DNA from: Agromyces humatus
Lineage (GTDB): Bacteria > Actinomycetota > Actinomycetes > Actinomycetales > Microbacteriaceae
DNA: 64,000 nucleotides
Direction: 5' to 3'
Assembly: GCF_021228295.1 (NCBI RefSeq)
Contig: NZ_JAJQPD010000007.1
Location: forward strand, 186,001 to 250,000
Under the pieces are notes generated by a model. That model was not told the DNA's origin. It saw nothing but the letters and a program-made list of their open reading frames with translations, and made no database searches. Below, in pieces: positions 63,387 to 64,000 of the stretch. The first letter of the stretch is position 1; each line of letters begins with the position of its first letter. The translations under genes were made by a program, and so were the position numbers.

Positions 63387-64000
63387 GCGGCCTCCTCCGT
63401 TCGTCGGTAGTTCTTGAGGATCACGCCGAGCAGCGCGACGGAGCCCGCCGCGACGAGGCCCAGCACGATCGCGCCGAAGATCGGGCCCCAGGCCTTCGCG
63501 GGGTCGCCCGACGCCTGCCCGGCGAATTGGATGAGGATGCGCCCGATGCCGCCCTGCAGGCCGGTCGACACCTCGGCGACGACGGCACCGACGACCGCGT
63601 TGGCCGCTCCCAACCGCAATGCGGGCAGCAGGTAGGGCACAGCCGCGGGGAAGCGCAGTTTCACGAGCGTCGGCCAGTACCCAGCGGCGTACGTCTGCAT
63701 GAGCTCCTCGTGGATGCGGTCGGGCGACTGCAGTCCCTTGAGGGCGCCGATGGCGATGGGGAAGAAGGCGAGGTAGCTCGCGATGAGCGCGACCGACATC
63801 CAGTCCTGCCACTCGAACGCGCCGATCTCGACGCGCGACCCCCAGCTCTTCACCACCGGTGCGAAGGCGATGAGCGGCACGGTCTGGCTGATGACGATCC
63901 ACGGCAGCAGGCCCCACTCGGCGATGCGCCATCGCTGCATGACGAGCGCGAGCCCGATGCCGACGATGACCCCCACGAGCCAGCCGGCCGCGGCGATGCC
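63383..64000 (-). CDS. ABC transporter permease, N-terminus outside window
   Basis: At least 205 residues; the frame is open to base 64000, so the start is missing. Membrane helices and the SsuC-type EAA loop (ELMQTYAAGYWPTLVKLRFPA) are seen. First visible gene of the importer operon; the stop overlaps the ATPase ATG. Dihydropyrimidinase and beta-ureidopropionase genes would be expected beyond 64000 if this is a pyrimidine-degradation cluster. Confidence 0.92.
   Translation of the reverse strand, partial: GIAAAGWLVGVIVGIGLALVMQRWRIAEWGLLPWIVISQTVPLIAFAPVVKSWGSRVEIGAFEWQDWMSVALIASYLAFFPIAIGALKGLQSPDRIHEELMQTYAAGYWPTLVKLRFPAAVPYLLPALRLGAANAVVGAVVAEVSTGLQGGIGRILIQFAGQASGDPAKAWGPIFGAIVLGLVAAGSVALLGVILKNYRRTEEAA

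Overview
The window is high-GC DNA with short intergenic gaps, many GTG starts, ATGA/GTGA gene overlaps and many genes that begin right behind a TANNNT -10 box. A DUF222/HNH protein, a DUF3151 protein, a septum-formation-domain protein and an Rv0909-type antitoxin-like protein are all actinobacterial. The best fit is a chromosome of the Microbacteriaceae (Agromyces/Microbacterium type); the genus is a guess. I see no rRNA, complete tRNA, CRISPR array, insertion sequence or prophage.

Layout: 1-8606 (minus) is one giant SpvB/FG-GAP/RHS surface or toxin-delivery protein whose C-terminal tip lies outside the window. 8794-14786 (plus) holds a shikimate-dehydrogenase-like protein, DUF222-HNH, purL, a Nudix hydrolase and a small membrane protein. 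14808-21380 (minus) holds two coupled hypotheticals, an alcohol dehydrogenase with a cap-less HAD protein (both resembling phosphonate-catabolism families), a chorismate mutase/SDR/small membrane operon and a GntR-ABC operon of the YtrA type. 21509-30282 holds an EamA exporter, lipoamide dehydrogenase and two divergent sodium:solute symporter operons, one with a LytS/LytTR-type two-component system. 30331-38744 holds a GNAT acetyltransferase, antitoxin-like protein, purA with DUF3151, a secreted subtilase, argG, cardiolipin synthase and a GAP-family membrane protein. 38765-46601 holds a tRNA 3'-end fragment, SnoaL-like protein, CorA, a divergent TetR/MFS pair with three operators, a SpoU methyltransferase, mntH with its DtxR-family regulator, and a NagD-like phosphatase. 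46900-57262 holds a secreted LVIVD protein, a pyrE / septum-formation / ribokinase / nucleoside-hydrolase operon, a LysR regulator, a membrane-anchored two-domain VOC protein and an enoyl-CoA hydratase. 57285-64000 (minus) holds an ABC importer with aminotransferase and CoA-acylating semialdehyde dehydrogenase, which fits the lower half of reductive pyrimidine (beta-alanine) catabolism.

How genes work together: nucleoside hydrolase and ribokinase would convert nucleosides to base plus ribose-5-phosphate, sharing an operon with pyrE. The aminotransferase and MmsA-type enzyme would take beta-alanine to acetyl-CoA. The histidine kinase/LytTR pair probably senses a small carboxylate and controls two acetate/pyruvate-type symporters. 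The DtxR-family protein next to mntH probably represses it through two dyads, one over the start codon.

Three things stand out. (1) Sixteen or more genes on both strands have a -10 hexamer 5-8 nt before the start codon, so they look leaderless; this settles several starts, and at the MFS and mntH genes an operator dyad covers the start codon itself. (2) A family of about 90-100 bp inverted repeats appears three times in full, and one copy is translated as the N-terminus of an ABC ATPase. (3) A phosphonatase-like HAD protein has lost its whole cap domain and gained a long acidic N-terminus.
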